Assembly (NCBI GenBank): GCA_016938685.1
Contig: JAFGUD010000292.1
Coordinates: 1-34,903, forward strand
Source: Bacteroidales bacterium
Lineage (GTDB): Bacteria > Bacteroidota > Bacteroidia > Bacteroidales > JAFGUD01
Length of the DNA stretch: 34,903 nt
Reading direction: 5' to 3'
A program made the translations under genes and the position numbers. How positions within the stretch are numbered: position 1 is the stretch's first letter; every line of letters begins with the position of its first letter. Under the pieces are notes generated by a model. The model saw only the letters and a list, made by a program, of their open reading frames with translations. It had not been told where the DNA came from and made no database searches. Positions 33,071 through 34,903 of this stretch are shown here, piece after piece.

Positions 33071-34762
33071 ATGATTCGAAAAATTGGAATAAACGGAAAA
33101 CGTTACAGACATCTTAATCGCTATGTTGAAGTTGTTAAAGTGCTTGCTAAATATGGTTTTGATGATATTGTTTCTCAATCAAAACTCGACAGTGTTGTTG
33201 AATTAGGAAAAAAAATTGCTTTCAAAAAAAGTGATAAAATTCCTGAAACTCTCTCCCGATGGGAACGTATTCGTATGGTTATTGAGGAATTAGGTCCTAC
33301 TTTCGTGAAATTTGGACAAATAATAAGCACCAGACCCGATTTAATTCCACTTGAACTAATTACAGAGTTAAAAAAATTACAGGATTCTGTTCCTCCTTTT
33401 GCTCAGGAAAAAGCTATTTCTATAATTGAACAAGAACTCGGCAAACCAATTGATGAACTTTTTTCGGAATATATTGCCGAACCTATTGCTGCCGCTTCTA
33501 TTGCTCAGGTGCACAAAGCTATACTTCACAACGGCGAAGAAGTTGCCATTAAAATTCAACGTCCTGATATTGACCAAATTATTGAAACTGATTTGGAAAT
33601 AATGTTTTTTGTTGCCACAATGATTGAAAAATATATAGAAGGATTAAAGAATTTTAGTCTTACCGAAATTGTCAAAGAACTTGAAACGTCAATTCGTAAG
33701 GAACTTAATTTTTCATTGGAAATGGCAAATCTTGAACGTTTTGGTAATAATTTTCAAAAGAATCCAAACATCTATGTTCCAAAGTGTTACGAAAATTTGA
33801 GCACAAAAAAAATTTTAACTTTGGAATTTATTGATGGAATAAAAATTTCGGATATTGAAAGCATTGAAGCACATTCACTTGATAGGAAAATTATTGCAAA
33901 AAGAGGAACAGATTTGGTTCTGAAACAAATATTTGAATTTGGTTTTTTTCATGCAGATCCTCATCCGGGAAATGTTCTGATTTTACCAGAAAATGTGTTT
34001 TGTTATCTCGATTTTGGCATGATGGGATCTCTTTCTCACAAAACAAGAGAGCTTATTTCGTCGCTTATAATTGGAGCAGTTAGTCACGATATTGAAAAAA
34101 TAGCAAAAAATGTCATCAAATTGTGTGAACCGACAGGTGAAATTAAAATCAAAAAACTTGAAAGTCAGCTTGATAGCATTATTGACAAATATTTCAATCA
34201 GTCGTTGGAAAATATTGATATGACTGAATTAGTCAATGAATTGGTCAAATTTTTCCCCGAAAATAACCTGCGAATGCCGGCCGATATGTATTTATTGGGG
34301 CGCTCTTTGTTACTTATGCAGTCAAGTGGCGAACTTCTTGATCCTGATTACAACATTGCAAATCAGACAGAACCGTACATAAAAAAAATGCTGAAAGATA
34401 GATACAGCGCAAAAAAAATGGCAAAAGACATGTTTGCTTCAACCGATGAATTATTACTTTTAGCAAAAGAATTGCCTTTTGAAATTCGTGGTATTTTAGA
34501 AAAAATAAAAACAGGAACTCTAAAAACAGAAATTGAACACAAAGGTTTAAATCCGCTGATTGGCAAACATGAACAAACTGTTAACCGATTGACTTTTGCA
34601 ATTGTTTTAGCATCAATTATTCTTGGTTCAGCATTGGTAATAAATTCAAAAATTCCACCATTGTGGCATGAAATTCCGATAATTGGTCTTGCAGGACTTG
34701 TAATAGCAACAATAATGGGCTTTGCACTGCTGATTTCTATTTATCGGCATGGGAAAATGTAA
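33071..34762 (+). CDS. UbiB/ABC1/ADCK-family atypical kinase
   Basis: This is a 563-residue member of the UbiB (ABC1, AarF) protein-kinase-like family. The family-specific KxGQ motif is KFGQ at 80-83. The Ala-rich nucleotide loop is AAAS at 140-143, the ATP lysine is Lys161 (VAIKIQRP), the catalytic loop is HADPHPGN (294-301) and the metal-binding DFG is at 314-316. Two C-terminal membrane helices (about 507-526 and 534-556) anchor it. Known members act as ATPases that help assemble or mobilise isoprenoid quinones and other lipids. No ubiquinone or menaquinone synthesis gene is in the window, so its target is unknown. It is followed only by repeat-rich sequence to the window edge. Confidence 0.93.
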   Translation: MIRKIGINGKRYRHLNRYVEVVKVLAKYGFDDIVSQSKLDSVVELGKKIAFKKSDKIPETLSRWERIRMVIEELGPTFVKFGQIISTRPDLIPLELITELKKLQDSVPPFAQEKAISIIEQELGKPIDELFSEYIAEPIAAASIAQVHKAILHNGEEVAIKIQRPDIDQIIETDLEIMFFVATMIEKYIEGLKNFSLTEIVKELETSIRKELNFSLEMANLERFGNNFQKNPNIYVPKCYENLSTKKILTLEFIDGIKISDIESIEAHSLDRKIIAKRGTDLVLKQIFEFGFFHADPHPGNVLILPENVFCYLDFGMMGSLSHKTRELISSLIIGAVSHDIEKIAKNVIKLCEPTGEIKIKKLESQLDSIIDKYFNQSLENIDMTELVNELVKFFPENNLRMPADMYLLGRSLLLMQSSGELLDPDYNIANQTEPYIKKMLKDRYSAKKMAKDMFASTDELLLLAKELPFEIRGILEKIKTGTLKTEIEHKGLNPLIGKHEQTVNRLTFAIVLASIILGSALVINSKIPPLWHEIPIIGLAGLVIATIMGFALLISIYRHGKM

Positions 34763-34819
34763 AAAAGTGATTGAAGTTTTAGGATTCAAGAAAATATTGC
34801 AAGATAGTACATTCTTTCG

Positions 34820-34903
34820 CTAAGAGACTCTTCGTTTCTCTAAGAGTGACAAAATCCTTTTTATTGTACTACTCCGAAGAATTAGGAGTCTTTTCGCCGG
34901 ACT
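34820..34903. repeat. Dispersed palindromic elements at right edge
   Basis: Two elements lie in tandem. The first, at 34826-34851, is GACTC and GAGTGACA around TTCGTTTCTCTAA. The second, at 34867-34893, is ACTCC and GGAGT around GAAGAATTA. They resemble the pair near 10021-10100, in the reverse order. The window may end inside a longer repeat cluster. Confidence 0.6.

Overview
This window comes from an AT-rich member of the Bacteroidota, most likely an uncultured Bacteroidales-type organism. The evidence is: promoters that fit the phylum-specific pattern TTG-N19-21-TAnnTTTG (best cases upstream of the genes starting at 6527, 29320 and 32822), no obvious Shine-Dalgarno tracts, signal peptides ending in a small residue before Gln (VKA-Q, FVFA-Q, FSFG-Q), lipoproteins with a short lipobox, and protein families typical of the phylum. 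I see no rRNA, tRNA, transposase, integrase, phage or CRISPR genes; this reads as chromosome.

Layout. 0.5-6.6 kb (minus strand): a probable TetR-controlled operon, reading tetR, a secreted alpha/beta hydrolase with a TPR-like tail, a PD40 beta-propeller lipoprotein and a large secreted FG-GAP/PD40 propeller protein. A perfect 13-bp-arm palindrome covers the -33 element of the promoter in front of tetR. 6.9-9.8 kb (minus): a B12-binding-type radical SAM protein with an unusual CX4CX2C cluster motif and a histidine phosphatase. 10.5-14.6 kb (minus): an AMP-forming acyl-CoA ligase, an HSL-type esterase and a secreted conserved hypothetical. 14.8-16.8 kb (plus): an MFS transporter with a clear terminator, and a small hypothetical. 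17-29.3 kb (minus): a long co-directional run. Read in transcription order it is 2-hydroxyacid dehydrogenase, XdhC-like protein, inorganic pyrophosphatase, Lgt-like membrane protein, inositol-monophosphatase family enzyme, two family-2 glycosyltransferases, a TPR/PAS histidine kinase, an unknown lipoprotein, a GNAT acetyltransferase and a FabK/nitronate monooxygenase family enzyme. 29.6-34.8 kb: a cytoplasmic multi-PAS histidine kinase (plus), a convergent PPK2 polyphosphate kinase (minus) and a UbiB/ABC1 kinase (plus).

How the genes fit together. The tightly packed Lgt-like/IMPase/GT2/GT2 block suggests envelope lipid or glycan work. The kinase-lipoprotein-GNAT block (gaps of 10 and 1 bp) looks like one sensory unit, but no response regulator is encoded in the window. 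Several intergenic gaps hold short tandem arrays (an 8-bp unit seven times before the FabK-like gene; a CGGAGAAT-type repeat before the esterase; an ATTCAATT-type array between convergent genes). Related small palindromic elements lie near 10.0 kb and at the right edge.

No defence system or large biosynthetic cluster is evident. The most distinctive items are the TetR operator/operon, the kinase-lipoprotein pair, the radical SAM protein and the Lgt homologue with changed motif residues. All functions are read from motifs by eye; no database search was possible.
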